Positions 33,021 to 43,934 of a stretch of 64,000 nt of DNA are shown piece by piece. Below the pieces are notes generated by a model. That model was not told the origin of the DNA, made no database searches, and saw only the letters and a program-made list of their open reading frames with translations. Source of the DNA: Glandiceps talaboti (lineage: Eukaryota; Hemichordata; Enteropneusta; Spengelidae); the NCBI RefSeq assembly GCF_964340395.1, contig NC_135562.1, positions 7,443,634 to 7,507,633 on the forward strand, given 5' to 3'. The position numbers were made by a program, and so were the translations under genes. Within the stretch, counting starts at the first letter, position 1, and each line of letters starts with the position of its first letter.

Positions 33021-35335
33021 ATTACGAGTACATGTACTTCAGTATTTTGGCATTGTACCACAACTTCACTTATTCTACTTGCTGAAATCACAAGTGATCA
33101 ACCAAAGTCAATGTCAGTTCTTCACTTCAAATGAAATTTGAGGATAATATTATAGGTGTATACCTAAAAGTTAGTAAAAGTTGTAACCAGAAAATCATAG
33201 ATTATCAATATGACCGAGAACTGCAAAGTTGCTGTAAATTCCCTTAATTTGAGTACGTAACAAAATGTTTCCAATTTTACCTGGCTTTAATAAAACTAAT
33301 TTGCTCTTCAGGAAAATAGCGATATTAAAACTAAGTGACTAGTTCGTAAAATATACACAATTTCTGCAAATTCACTTAACTTAAATAGGACTTATTTGGT
33401 GTTCATGATAATAGTAATTGTAGTCAAATGAAGTGTACAATTTTTTCTTTGAAGATTTTTTTTAGAATGATGATGTAAAATTTTCTTCATTTGTTTATGT
33501 AACAGCTAGCATTCTTGTTCAATTAAAAACCACCACCCCAGGTGTAATCATTAATTAGCATAAATTTGCATATTTAAATGCCCAAGAGCTGTAGCATTCA
33601 ATATGAAATACTGAGACGTAATATATACTCAAAAGATATTATATGTAAATCTGGGGATAGACAAAAATGTAAGATTTTTAAAAATCTATATTCATGCAGA
33701 AATTTTTCTTCATAAGTGCGACTTACCAAGATACATTGTAGAGAGGTATCATGTTCACCATATATAAACTAATAGTCAGTGTTCTAGATTTAGAGAATGA
33801 GTGTTTTGTATTTTGTAGAACTGTTTTAAGATTTTTTGTAATTTATCTATTAGAACTTGTCAATTTTCATGTAATTTGAAATGCAAACAACGCAAGAAAT
33901 AAGGTTGAACTGTCAGCCATATTAGGGTGCAATGCATTCTGGGATTCCTCAAGTAGGCAGGAGCCATTTTGATTATGTTGTAGTTTACAATTTGAGTGAA
34001 TACTGGTGTTTTGTTGTAAGGATATATATTCGATGCAACTCTGTGCCATGTGGTGTCAAGGCAGCAAAACAACAGAACAGTTAACATTTTTGTTGCCACA
34101 TTTCTCGAAAACATTGTCCTACTTGTGAAGTCATATCAAAAAACAACAAAACTTCCATCACACTGCACTGTATGTTCCATGCGATATAATGCTTTATTTT
34201 TATTTTCCGTCACTGCCTTGAACATTGTGCTATAAATAGTATCATCACAGATTTGTGTCAAATTCCACATTTTTTCTGCAAGTTTCTGTGAAGCTTGTTA
34301 ACTAATTAATATTGTGTCAACAATTTCAGCGGTCGTTGTTGTGACAACATATTTAACCACAATGCTATTGAGGACATAGATACACCACATCTATTGTTAT
34401 GATAATAACTTGACATGTTTGTGCAGATGTACAAGATTCAAATTCCAGCACCATTGTGTATTCATTACTTCCATCCAAACCCTTTCAACATCAGCAAACA
34501 GAACTAATCAGAGAATTTACTTCAAAATCAAAAAGCCATTATTACAGTTGACTGTTTCAATATGGTTAGTACACATAAATTGTCCTCTTCACAAAGCAGT
34601 GATCTCCTTGAATATGGTAATAAGGACATCAATATGGTAATGTGAACATCATGCCTCTCCTGTAATTCATGAGCATCCTCTTGATAAAGTAAAAATCACA
34701 CGCAAAACACCTTCAATTTGTGCAAATATGATATCAAACAGTCCCCAGTTCATTTCTGTATGGGGAAAAAGTTGGAATGTGGGCTCTTAGCCCTCATGTG
34801 AAAATATACTAGTTTCGGGAGAACACTGCTAAATCATACTAACAAATTGTTGTTATCAATTAACTTGCTTGGTCAGTCTAAACTGTAATGCAAGGCACAG
34901 AAAAATTATCCCTGTTCTAGTTTCCAGGTAATCATGGCAAAGAATTTGGAATTCATTTCAAACCCCTTAAGATCATATTGAATTCAATGCAAGCCCCTTA
35001 GGTTTGTCATAAAGCACAACTATTGATAGTTGGCCTTGAATCAAATTTGATCCAGTATACAGAACAGCATCCTATGATTTGACCTTGTAAACCATGTGAA
35101 ATGTGAAATACTAGTCCAAACAACAAGAAATATAGAAAAGGTAACTCAGCAACGTCCTGTTTCAAAACACAACTGAGATGAGCATAGGGGTGGCATAAAT
35201 AGACACCTTTGCTTAATACATCACCAATATTTGGATAGTTTTCATCAACTTTGGAAATAATACTGATAACTATCATACTTGCAGCACGACTATTTCTGTT
35301 ATGGTACAGTTAAATTCATTTCATGCACCCATTAA

Positions 35336-35690
35336 AGTTGCCATATGGATGATGATTGGGTATTTATTTTGGATTTTTAATTTACAAAACAATTTTATCA
35401 TGGCTTCCTACTTTAAAATTCAATGTGAAACTACATATGCCAAGTCCTTGTTTGTAACTTGATACACTGTTTAAGATTGATAAATGTGTAAAAGTGTTGT
35501 TACTGCACATATAATAACAAACCTTTTTACACTTTTTTTAGTTTTTTATCAAAGTATGATGTTACAAACACAGACTTGGTCCTATGTTGCTTCACATTGA
35601 TTATTCAAGTAGGACGCCATGATAAGATTGTATTATGAATTAAAAATCCATAATAAATACAAAATCTTCACCCATTTGGCCACTTGAATA
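35336..35690. repeat. Foldback MITE, arms about 165 bp
   Basis: 35339-35413 (GGGTATTTATTTTGGATTTT, then TTATCATGGCTTCCTACTT) is the reverse complement of 35607-35686 (AGTAGGACGCCATGATAAGA, then AAAAATCCATAATAAATAC). Pairing continues inward through CAATGTGAA, CCAAGTC and TTTGTAAC blocks to a turn near 35515. The partner in copy 2 is 48178-48535, and a third, partly decayed copy is at 57570-57830. Confidence 0.75.
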
Positions 35691-36463
35691 CTTTGCTTGG
35701 AGTTTTTTGTAGGAATTTTAAGTGTAAAATTTTGGCGGGGAAAAGTTAATTTGTGTTTAGTCACCTTCTGCAGGAAATTTTTGTATGAAGCAAATTTGAC
35801 AGGGAATTATTCATTTTGCATTTTACTACTTTCAAAATTTGTGTGCTTATGCTGGATAATATAGAGTACCACATGGTGAATGGATTAGGTAGCAATTATT
35901 GGCTTGTGCAATTTTTTTTTACTCAAGAACACTTTCCAATTATTTGACATCGTCAGCCAGAATTTTAGCCATTTACTCAATGTTGTAGAATACTTAGAAA
36001 TAAATTTATACTACATTTTGAAGTATTTTAGTTTAGGCTTTGAATGTTTTCTATTATTCATGTAAGTTCTTTTTTGGTAACCTAAGAAAATATTATCTGT
36101 TGTTCAAAATATTTGTTTGGGTATTTTATGCACATCGTCAACTGAAAGTTGAAATGATAATAGAAAAAAAAATGATTAACAAATGTATTTATTTAGTATC
36201 CCATGCTGTAATTAGTAGAATCTGTGTGTTCTTAGGACTATGACAACTTTTCACTGTAAATATAAAATTCACAAAAAAATATTTCCAAATCAGGAAAGCA
36301 AGATTTAGATGTGTTTCCATGTCATATTCCACACTGTCAATTCCTTGTAGCTACTTACAAATTTGTTATGCATGTCTCCTAATACTGTCTCACTAAAATG
36401 TAAGCAGTTGCACTTTTCCAATCATGAAAATAAAATTTGAATTCAATTTGTCTCATTTTGTGT

Positions 36464-36764
36464 GTGTTTTTAATAATAATAATAATAATATTGTTGGTTT
36501 TTATATAGCTCTTTCCCACTCTGTGGTCAAAGCGCTTTACAATTATTACCCCTGGCATGGATCTATAGTGGTACAACAGCCCTTTATCCTTCCTCAACTC
36601 CCTGGGGAGGATATAATCCATTGCAACCTTTATAAACACATGGGATTAAAGCATTCACATTAGGATATTGCTACTCAGAAACAAACAACAACGATGGGTC
36701 TCGAACCTGCAACCTGCAGATTCCAAACCAGCCACTCTAACCATTTGCCCACCATGACTCCCTG
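36464..36764 (-). mobile_element. Full-length tRNA-derived SINE
   Basis: Read on the minus strand: GGGAGTCATGGTGGGC, A box TGGTTAGAGTGG (36732-36743), B box GGTTCGAGACC (36697-36707), body AATGTGAATGCTTTAATCCC and GATCCATGCCAGGGGTAATA, end AAAGCGCTTTGACCACAGAG and an ATT-repeat tail. The internal RNA polymerase III promoter boxes are close to consensus, so this is the best-preserved head of the family in the window. Confidence 0.8.
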
Positions 36765-37044
36765 TCGAGCTTCACTGATTATGTAAGCTATTGCCCATCC
36801 CAAGATCTGCCCACCTTGTTGAGATTGGCTTTATTTGAATGGCACCAGACAGACTTCACTTGGGGAAAAGTCTTTGTAAATCGTATAAATGTCTTTTCAG
36901 CAACAAAGTTTTGATGGATCATCTTAGGATAATGACTAGGTTTGTATAGCGTAGGACTCTGATGCCAAGGATATGGATCCGTGTTGGGTGCCACATATAC
37001 TGGCATATGGTATGGTGCTAAATTCATTCGCCAAAAGTCAAACT

Positions 37045-37209
37045 CGTCAATTGACAAGTCAGGACCGTCAACTGACAAGTCAGGACCATCAAATAACAAG
37101 TCAGTACTGTCAAGTAATAAGTCAGGACCATCAAATGACTAGTCAGGACCACTAATTGATAAGTCAGGGCCGCCAATTAATAAGTCATGATGTCAACTAA
37201 AAAGTCAAT
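37045..37209 (+). repeat. 21-bp minisatellite, eight units
   Basis: Units such as CGTCAACTGACAAGTCAGGAC and close variants, all exactly 21 bp, with decay in the last unit. It lies exactly where homology to copy 2 stops. A frame through it reads a heptad like Q-x-T-S-Q-D-H, but it has a stop at 37141 and no family similarity, so I do not call it coding. Confidence 0.9.
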
Positions 37210-37212
37210 TTG
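37198..37212 (+). repeat. Left target-site duplication of LINE
   Basis: TAAAAAGTCAATTTG, identical to 39502-39516. It forms the end of the last 21-bp minisatellite unit. Confidence 0.85.
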
Positions 37213-39378
37213 CGTTTGCGTCAAAATAAGCAAAGTATCTCAAGCAAAATTACACAGGATGAATGGTTCAGTTACTTTGAGGGCCTGTTTAATCCAAATA
37301 CACAAGATGCCGACCAGACCGACGATGATGAAATGAGAGAGTTCTTCTCCTCAGTCCAGGGATATGTAAATGAACTAAACATGGGCGACCTAGATAGTAT
37401 GGGTATCGACTGTTCCGAACTAAACTGCCCCATCACTATAGCAGAGATTCGGAAATGTATTGACAGACTTAAAAACAACAAAGCCCCAGGGCAAGATGGG
37501 ATCCCTGCAGAGTTTTGGAAATATGCCCCTCGCGAAATTTTTGATATGTTACATAATCTCTACAATGAAGTTCTTGATAGCGGTGTATTCCCTAGTATGT
37601 GGTCTATTGGACTGATTACACCTGTTTTCAAGAAGGGAAGTAAAGACTCCCCGGGTAATTATCGCAGCATTATGCTACTTGATGTCATAGGTAAAATCTA
37701 CACTCAAATATTATGTGATAGACTTACCCATTGGTTTGATAAGTACAATACTATAATTGAGGCTCAAAGTGGCTTTAGAAAAAAGAGAAGTACTCTTGAT
37801 AATATATTCATCTTATGTACTCTTATTGAAAAATATGTGTTTCACTTGAAAAGTCGTTTCTATTGTGCATTTATTGATTATGAGAAGGCCTTCGATAGGA
37901 TACATCACTTCTCCTTGTTTTATAAGCTTGGCAAAGCTGGCATCAGAGGTAAACTTTTACAGTCTCTACACTCTATGTACAATCAAGTCAAAGCGGCAGT
38001 GAAAACTCCACATGGTATTACTGACTTTTTCAAAATCAATGTGGGTGTACAACAAGGTTCCGTCATCTCACCTTTGCTATTTTGTTTTTACATAAACGAT
38101 ATTGAAAATGCACTTAATCAGGGATTTGAAACTGTTGTGTATGCAAATATGTTAAAATTATTTTATTTACTGTATGCAGATGATTTAGTGCTATTTAGCA
38201 GCACCCCTATTGGGTTACAAAGACTTCTAAATAGACTTTCAGGTTACTGTAAAAGGTGGAGACTTACTGTAAATTTAGCTAAATCTAAGATCGTTGTTTT
38301 TAGGAAGGGTGGTCCACTAAAGAAATCCGAAAAGTGGTTTTGGAACGGTAAACTATTTGAAGTTGTTTCAAAGTATAACTATTTAGGCGTGATGTTTTCT
38401 AGTTCAGGTATTTGGTACCAAGCCCAAACTTATATCGCTGACCAGGCAAGTACAGCACTGCATAGTTTGGAAATAACACTGCATAGGCTTGGAGGTTTAA
38501 AACCTGACATGGCATTTCGTATATTTGATTGTAAGATTTTACCCATTCTTTTATATGCAAGTGGTATTTGGGGTACTCACCCCTCCCCTGACATAGAAAA
38601 AGTTCATCACAAATTTTGTAAGTTTATATTAGGTGTTAGTAGTAAGACTTCAAATATTGCTGCTCTGGGTGAACTTGGACGATATCCTATCCGACCATAT
38701 ATAAATGTACAGATAATTCGTTACTGGCTCAAGTGTACCCAAAGTGATATCTCTGAAATTGTAAAGGATTGTTACAGTTACCAATATGATAGAGCTGAAA
38801 AGGGATTCCCTTGTTGGGGTTTATATGTTAAAACTCTACTTTGCCAGTATGGATTTGCTGAGATTTGGCAAAAGCAACGTACTGAAAATGACAAGTACTT
38901 TCTACAGCTATTTAAACAAAGATGTCATGATATTCACATGCAGGATTGGCATTCTGATGTAAACACTTCACCTAAATTACGAATGTATTGTAGATTTAAA
39001 ACACATTTAACATGTGAAAAATATTTAGAATGCATACCACTGTCTCACTTTAGAAATGCTTTATCACGTTTGAGAATGTCAACCCACGACCTTGCTATTG
39101 AAAAGGGTAGACATCTTGGTACACCACCCGAGGAAAGAATTTGCCCATTTGGGTGCAACGATATTGAGGACGAGTACCATTTTGTACTTGTGTGCCCCAA
39201 GTACAAACTTGTTAGATCTAAGTTTATTTCTGAATTTTATTACTCACCTGCATATGATTGGAAATTTATCTTATTAATGCAGTCAACAAATACCTTCATC
39301 ATTCAAAACCTTGCGAAATTTATTTTCTTTGCCATGAAAATACGTAAACAGCTTTTGGAAGAAAATCTCTCTACATAA
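37213..39378 (+). CDS. Reverse transcriptase region of LINE ORF2, 5'-truncated
   Basis: Open for 721 codons from the truncation point with no ATG at the start, so it is a gene fragment. Motifs in order: NNKAPGQDGIPAEF (about 37480), LITPVFKKGSKDSPGNYRS, SGFRKKRSTLDNIF, motif A AFIDYEKAFD (about 37867), motif B GVQQGSVISPLL (about 38044), catalytic YADD (38173-38184), then NLAKSKIVVF and NYLGV. The C-terminal domain has a zinc-binding-like CPFGC...EDEYHFVLVC segment (about 39141-39194). The enzyme would copy element RNA at nicked DNA. The apurinic-like endonuclease expected upstream is absent, so this copy cannot move by itself. The clade is probably within the CR1/L2/Jockey/I assemblage, judged from motifs and tail only. 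Confidence 0.85.
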   Translation, partial: RLRQNKQSISSKITQDEWFSYFEGLFNPNTQDADQTDDDEMREFFSSVQGYVNELNMGDLDSMGIDCSELNCPITIAEIRKCIDRLKNNKAPGQDGIPAEFWKYAPREIFDMLHNLYNEVLDSGVFPSMWSIGLITPVFKKGSKDSPGNYRSIMLLDVIGKIYTQILCDRLTHWFDKYNTIIEAQSGFRKKRSTLDNIFILCTLIEKYVFHLKSRFYCAFIDYEKAFDRIHHFSLFYKLGKAGIRGKLLQSLHSMYNQVKAAVKTPHGITDFFKINVGVQQGSVISPLLFCFYINDIENALNQGFETVVYANMLKLFYLLYADDLVLFSSTPIGLQRLLNRLSGYCKRWRLTVNLAKSKIVVFRKGGPLKKSEKWFWNGKLFEVVSKYNYLGVMFSSSGIWYQAQTYIADQASTALHSLEITLHRLGGLKPDMAFRIFDCKILPILLYASGIWGTHPSPDIEKVHHKFCKFILGVSSKTSNIAALGELGRYPIRPYINVQIIRYWLKCTQSDISEIVKDCYSYQYDRAEKGFPCWGLYVKTLLCQYGFAEIWQKQRTENDKYFLQLFKQRCHDIHMQDWHSDVNTSPKLRMYCRFKTHLTCEKYLECIPLSHFRNALSRLRMSTHDLAIEKGRHLGTPPEERICPFGCNDIEDEYHFVLVCPKYKLVRSKFISEFYYSPAYDWKFILLMQSTNTFIIQNLAKFIFFAMKIRKQLLEENLST

Positions 39379-39501
39379 GCTGACTTGTCAATTTAGCTAT
39401 GTTGAACATACCTCTGTAATCATGATCATTATTCTATGTTCAGTTATGTACATTTAAGGCCCATGGCCTACAGTACGGAATAAAATTATTATTATTTATT
39501 A
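37213..39501 (+). mobile_element. 5'-truncated non-LTR retrotransposon (LINE)
   Basis: The body lies between two perfect 15-bp copies of TAAAAAGTCAATTTG, the hallmark of target-primed reverse transcription. The 5' part, including the endonuclease, is missing. The 3' UTR ends GGCCCATGGCC...GAATAAAATTATTATT, an ATT tail rather than poly(A). An intact frame plus perfect duplications argues for a recent insertion. The same family left the relic at 11690-12165. Confidence 0.9.
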
Positions 39502-39516
39502 TAAAAAGTCAATTTG
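39502..39516 (+). repeat. Right target-site duplication of LINE
   Basis: TAAAAAGTCAATTTG, identical to 37198-37212. Confidence 0.85.
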
Positions 39517-39779
39517 TATGAACGTTATTTCATTTTTAGCAATCGATAATTCAATCTGGACAGTTGACAATCTTTGAGTGCAGTTGAATTAAAGCCTATG
39601 TTGAAGTCTGCACAAAGCACCCCAACTCGCTTGGAAGTGAATACACGTCAACTGAGACTACACTACTTTTGTCAGAACATGTTTGGAAATCGTACTACAA
39701 ATGTCCACTAAGCTAGGTATGCTCTTGACAAGTTAAATGACCTAGGTCTTGAACTGGCAGAAGAATCAGATGGAGGGTG
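39517..39779. other. Unique sequence between LINE and copy 2 block
   Basis: No similarity to copy 1 flanks is visible and no gene is supported. With the minisatellite it makes up the original spacer between the duplicated blocks. Confidence 0.4.
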
Positions 39780-40241
39780 TAATGTGAATGCTTTAATTCT
39801 CGGTACCTAAAATAGAATATTACTGCCCAGATGGATCATAAAAATAACGAACGTTCAATTTCTCGGTTGACACCAAAACTTCCGCTCCACATACGTCACA
39901 TGCATTACTATAGGCACACATGTGAGAGTAAATCAACCTTCTTATTCTATTTTGACCCTCTAGCCTGAAATAAAATGCGATTGCAAAAATTAGATTACAT
40001 AACATAACATAACATAACATAACAGAATAAATGGTTTTCAGCTCAATTCAAAATAAATGGCTGCTTTGCTTTCCTTTTATTGTCTTTTTGGGTTGAAGGA
40101 ATTGGGTTTTAGATACTACTTCCTATGTATTGTTCATGTTAGTTGTTAGTTTAATTGACCAGATTAGAACATTTTTCTGTGCTCTATATGGGGGGGGGGA
40201 TCGGTGGATATTTTAATCGGCCGACAAAAAGTCACTCTCCC

Positions 40242-40346
<105 letters not shown>

Positions 40347-40826
40347 GCCCCTCTCATTCTATTCAGCAACTCTCCACCCCCATTTATAATGTAATGGTTC
40401 ATAATAAAAAACAAAAGACCTCCCTTTTAATGCAAATAGGGATGATAAAAACACCAGTAGCTAGAATTGGCATCAGAGTTGTGATAGCTGCATTGACTTA
40501 CAGTCTTTGGACATTACAATATAGTATCTAGGTAAATGACATTGAACTGAATCTGGCAGCTAATTTCTGACGAGCTACACATCCTCAGTCCTTGAAATTG
40601 AATAACTGGTGAATCAAGAAACAGGTAAGGGTTATGTTTTTTTTAATTATTTTCTAAATTTTGCGACAAAGATCCGTCACAAAATATCTCTCGTACCAGT
40701 TTGTTTTAGCTATATTAATTAAAATGTGGTTAACAATACCTTTAAACTGTATTATTCAACATTACATATCTCTATGTCCCTGGGCGTAGTCTACGTTCTG
40801 CTGATCATTTTTAACTTTGTACTGTA

Positions 40827-40982
40827 GCAGCCAGAACAAACAAAGAACATGGTGACAGGGCTTTCGGTGTTTCGTCACTAATTTTATGGAATGCTCTTCC
40901 ACTCGAAATCCATCGTTGTAATAATTTTATTAGTTTTAAATGCATGTTGAAAACCCATATTTTTAAACTTGCTTTCTTTTAG
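40827..40982 (+). pseudogene. LINE reverse transcriptase C-terminal fragment
   Basis: Frame AARTNKEHGDRAFGVSSLIL followed by WNALPLEI, FKCMLKTHIF and a stop. The DRAF...LWNxLP...FKxxLKTHLF pattern is the conserved extreme C-terminus of CR1/L2-type retrotransposon proteins. Upstream sequence is frameshifted (RSADHF-like remnant). It is a different LINE family from that at 37213-39501, and has no counterpart in copy 1. Confidence 0.65.
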
Positions 40983-41039
40983 ACTTGTAACTTTGCTTAT
41001 ATTCAGTTTTTATTGCTTTGTATTTTTACGCTTCGCGTA

Positions 41040-41305
41040 ATTTACATATACTTTAGTCATGTTTAGACAATAGACATTCCAAGTTTTCCTGTTAAGTGAT
41101 TTGTAAAATTCGAAATTTAAGGCACTCGACCAGAAGCCTTGGGGTGAGGGAGTCAACTCCTGGCTCTGCCCTTGGGGTGAAGCCGTGAGATTTCAGGGCC
41201 TTTGACAAATAAAGTCTATGTTCCAGTTCATACCACACATATCGTCTCGTATGCAGTTTATCATTCCACTACAAGCCTTGCCGTATTTCGAACGATTTGA
41301 TATGG
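41040..41305 (+). repeat. Direct repeat, first copy (second at 41668-41895)
   Basis: Blocks TTTAGACAATAGACATTCCA, CCTTGGGGTGA, TGAAGCCGTGAG and AAATAAAGTCTATGTTCCAG, then TATGCAGTTTATCATTCCAC, recur in the same order about 620 bp downstream. The first copy follows the LINE C-terminus directly, so part of the unit is probably that LINE's 3' UTR. Confidence 0.75.
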
Positions 41306-41667
41306 AGGAGAAATAACAATGTCCTGAATTTGTAATTACTGTGTTTGGGTTCAGACATGACGCTGTTTATACATGTCGCCAAACACCTAGTTGTAGAGAA
41401 TCGTATTATTGCAATAGCTGACATTGGCGTCAAGACAATAATTCAGACGTGCTTTTATAAATTTACGCCATCTCGTTTCAATAGGTATTGCTATCACTTT
41501 TCCTGAGAATTAGAGACTTTAGTGACGAGGGCATCACATTTTAGATAAGACGGAAGAATGTCATGACTCTACATGTTTTAGTATTTAATAAGATATCGTG
41601 TCTTGAAAACAATTGTCCTCAAGGCGTCCTTTTGTTTCAAATTCACGGACCTAAGCGTCATTCGCCT

Positions 41668-41895
41668 TATTTACATATAGTCATGCTTAGACAATATACA
41701 TTCCAAGTTTTCCTGTAAAGTGATTTGTAAAATTTAAGACTCTCGACTTCTGGTCTTGGGGTGACGGACTCGACTTCTGGCTCTGAAGCCGTGAGGTTTC
41801 ATTGCTTTGATAAATAAAGTCTATGTTCCAGTTCATAACACATATATCGTCTTGTATGCAGTTTATCATTCCACTACAAGTCTTACCGTTTTCAG
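41668..41895 (+). repeat. Direct repeat, second copy
   Basis: Shorter, slightly diverged partner of 41040-41305, ending with the same TTATCATTCCACTACAAG block. Confidence 0.75.
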
Positions 41896-41919
41896 AAAGA
41901 TTTGATACGGTACAGATCA

Positions 41920-43300
41920 TTGCCTCTGTGGATTGTAGCCGCTACATAATTTATTATTATCGTTATCATTATTATTACAAGTTAAAGGGTTTAATATTAT
42001 GTAACAATAAAACAATAGGAGGACTATTAGAGGAATGTCACTTTTTGTTATTGGGTAGGAGGTGTAAAGGTTAAAGTTTTACACACACAACTATAATCGT
42101 GCAACATATCTCATTCAAGCTCCAAGTCGTATCAGTTTGCCATAGCAATGGTTGTGCATATGAATATATTAAGTCAATATCAGCGAATTCATGTAATACA
42201 GTCCAAAGTATTTATATCGTATTCCACATTTTGTCAGCTATAGTACATTGACAGGTACAACATCGATTGATTATAGTGTTGCAAAGTTTACCGAAAATTT
42301 CTTTTTCCTATTTTTCCGACCCCGCGCTCACTGAGTGTGATTTAGATTTTGGAAAAGGCCTTCTAAAATAGTATGGCTATACTCTTTGAAGTTTCTATCT
42401 CAAATTGACTAAAACTGTCTGACGCTAAATTTTGGCCTGTGTCAACACGGTTCAAAAATCAGCCCTCTTAAAATTTCGGAAACTATTAAACATAAATCTC
42501 TTATACATATCAAATCCTCAGTGAAGCATCACTTCATCTTTATATAAATGCTTTAGCATGACAGTATAGCACTTCCAGAGAAAATTTTGCTGATTGTGGT
42601 CAAGTACGTATTTGTCCAAAAACTGACCCTCTGAAAGCTGCCACATTTATTGACACTTCCTGACTCTTCCATAACTAGCAACACAAGGAAATTCTTGCAT
42701 TTTTTTTCGCAATGTATTTTTAAGACACATATTTATATTTTGTCAAGTTCATTAAAAACGCTGCAAGAAGATTATTTTATTTATCACAAATTGTACTTCC
42801 ATAAATAGCCAATAACATGTATTATACTACGGCTAGACCGACTTGGCCAATCTTTGAACTGTTCATTTCACCTTTAAACATTAAATAATAGGCAAGTACA
42901 AACTGAAAATTTTCAACACGACTCTTTCCATCTTTAAAAGTTACAAGGAGAGTAAAGAATATTAGTCAAGAAAATGCGTCAAGTATGTAGGAATCTTGAG
43001 AATTATTGGTGTTATGTGTTATCTTCATCCAAATCAATATGCTAATTATATGCAAACAAGCATACATATTTATGTTAATTAGGCATCATCTGAATATCAA
43101 TTTTATTTGAGAATCCTGGTATACATTTTTGTTTCCAACCAGTGAATATGGATATGCGTTCATACTACAAGATGTGATATGGTAATTGAGGGTAGACTCA
43201 CAAACATATACCCAATTTTCACCAATGTTTATCATACGAACATGTAGTTTGGCATCTGTTTTGAACAGTATTGTTGAGAATTGATGGAAATGTTCATACT
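41920..43300. other. Copy 2 intron/flank without recognised feature
   Basis: No counterpart in copy 1 was found and no exon is supported. Confidence 0.4.
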
Positions 43301-43413
43301 GTTTTCTAAAAATTCACATATAAAATTAACTGTCTGGATGTTGAAGGAGATATTTGGATTCCTTGGTTGACACATGACATGTTGAATGCACTTAGCATGT
43401 GTATTATTGTCGG

Positions 43414-43548
43414 CGCATGTGTGTATGTGTGTATGTATGTATGTATGTATGTATGTATGTATGTATGTATGTATGTATGTATGTATGTATGTGTGCGTGT
43501 GTGCATGTATGTATGTATGTATGTATGTGTGCGTGTGTGCATGTATAC

Positions 43549-43580
<32 letters not shown>

Positions 43581-43660
43581 TGCATGCATGTGTGCATGTA
43601 TGTATGTATGTATGTGTGTTTGTCTGTGTGTGTGTCCATGTGCACATACATTTGTGCATG
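43414..43660. repeat. (GTAT)n-rich microsatellite, copy 2
   Basis: Long runs of GTAT with GCAT and GTGT interruptions, the partner of 21994-22170. Frames on both strands are repeat artefacts. Confidence 0.9.
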
Positions 43661-43746
43661 TGTGTATGTGTGCAGATAAACAGACATTAATCCCTAACAT
43701 AAAATCAACAAAACATTATTTATATTGATATGTTTTTGTCTGTCAG

Positions 43747-43825
43747 GTCAGCGTTCAGTCTGAGTGGTCTTTGTAAGAAAGTGCACTTCCAGGTGGTAGT
43801 TGTTGTTATTTACATTTGATACACA
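43747..43825 (+). other. 5' UTR part of exon, calcium sensor copy 2
   Basis: Acceptor TTGTCTGTCAG ends at 43746. All 79 nt are identical to copy 1 (22257-22335). Confidence 0.6.
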
Positions 43826-43934
43826 ATGGGTAAACAGAATAGTAAACTCAAACCAGAGGTGCTGGCAGATCTTCGAGCACAAACAGAATTTAATGAGCAA
43901 GAATTACAAGAATGGTACAAGGGGTTTCTAAAAG
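43826..43934 (+). CDS. HPCAL1-like: Calcium sensor copy 2, coding exon 1
   Basis: Residues 1-36. The first 24 coding bases are identical to copy 1, then changes cluster ([17 protein letters not shown]). Donor GTAAGA, phase 1. Confidence 0.93.

Larger units (their letters stand above)
31036..34810. other. Segment downstream of copy 1 that is absent from copy 2
   Basis: Copy 2 passes from GACAGTTTG (about 47632) straight into CTCGTTTCAGGAGAAC. In copy 1 those two points are separated by 3.8 kb. The segment holds two tandem arrays (32278-32562 and 32813-33020) and no supported exon. It is either an insertion in copy 1 or a deletion in copy 2. Confidence 0.6.
34811..37010 (+). repeat. 3' block of segmental duplication (partner 47640-49735)
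   Basis: Very high similarity to copy 2, with long identical runs (for example around 36005-36060 against 48785-48840). It contains a foldback element (35336-35690) and a reverse SINE (36464-36764), both carried along in the duplication. An AATAAA at 36429-36434, matched in copy 2 at 49082-49087, could be a distal polyadenylation signal, but this is unproved. Confidence 0.75.

Noticed and set aside
36973-37155. 60-residue frame with heptad repeats T-S-Q-D-x-Q-x
   Set aside because: It is the 21-bp minisatellite. The frame is open only because the unit is 7 codons, and it ends in a stop with no family similarity.
43414-43660. CRISPR-like spaced repeats and other prokaryotic features
   Set aside because: Tandem repeats here lack unique spacers, and the genome is clearly eukaryotic (GT-AG introns, LINEs, SINEs).
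43232-43728. Overlapping frames rich in His-Thr-Tyr or Cys-Met-Tyr-Val
   Set aside because: All are translations of the GTAT microsatellite. The same occurs at 21994-22170 and 60418-60789.
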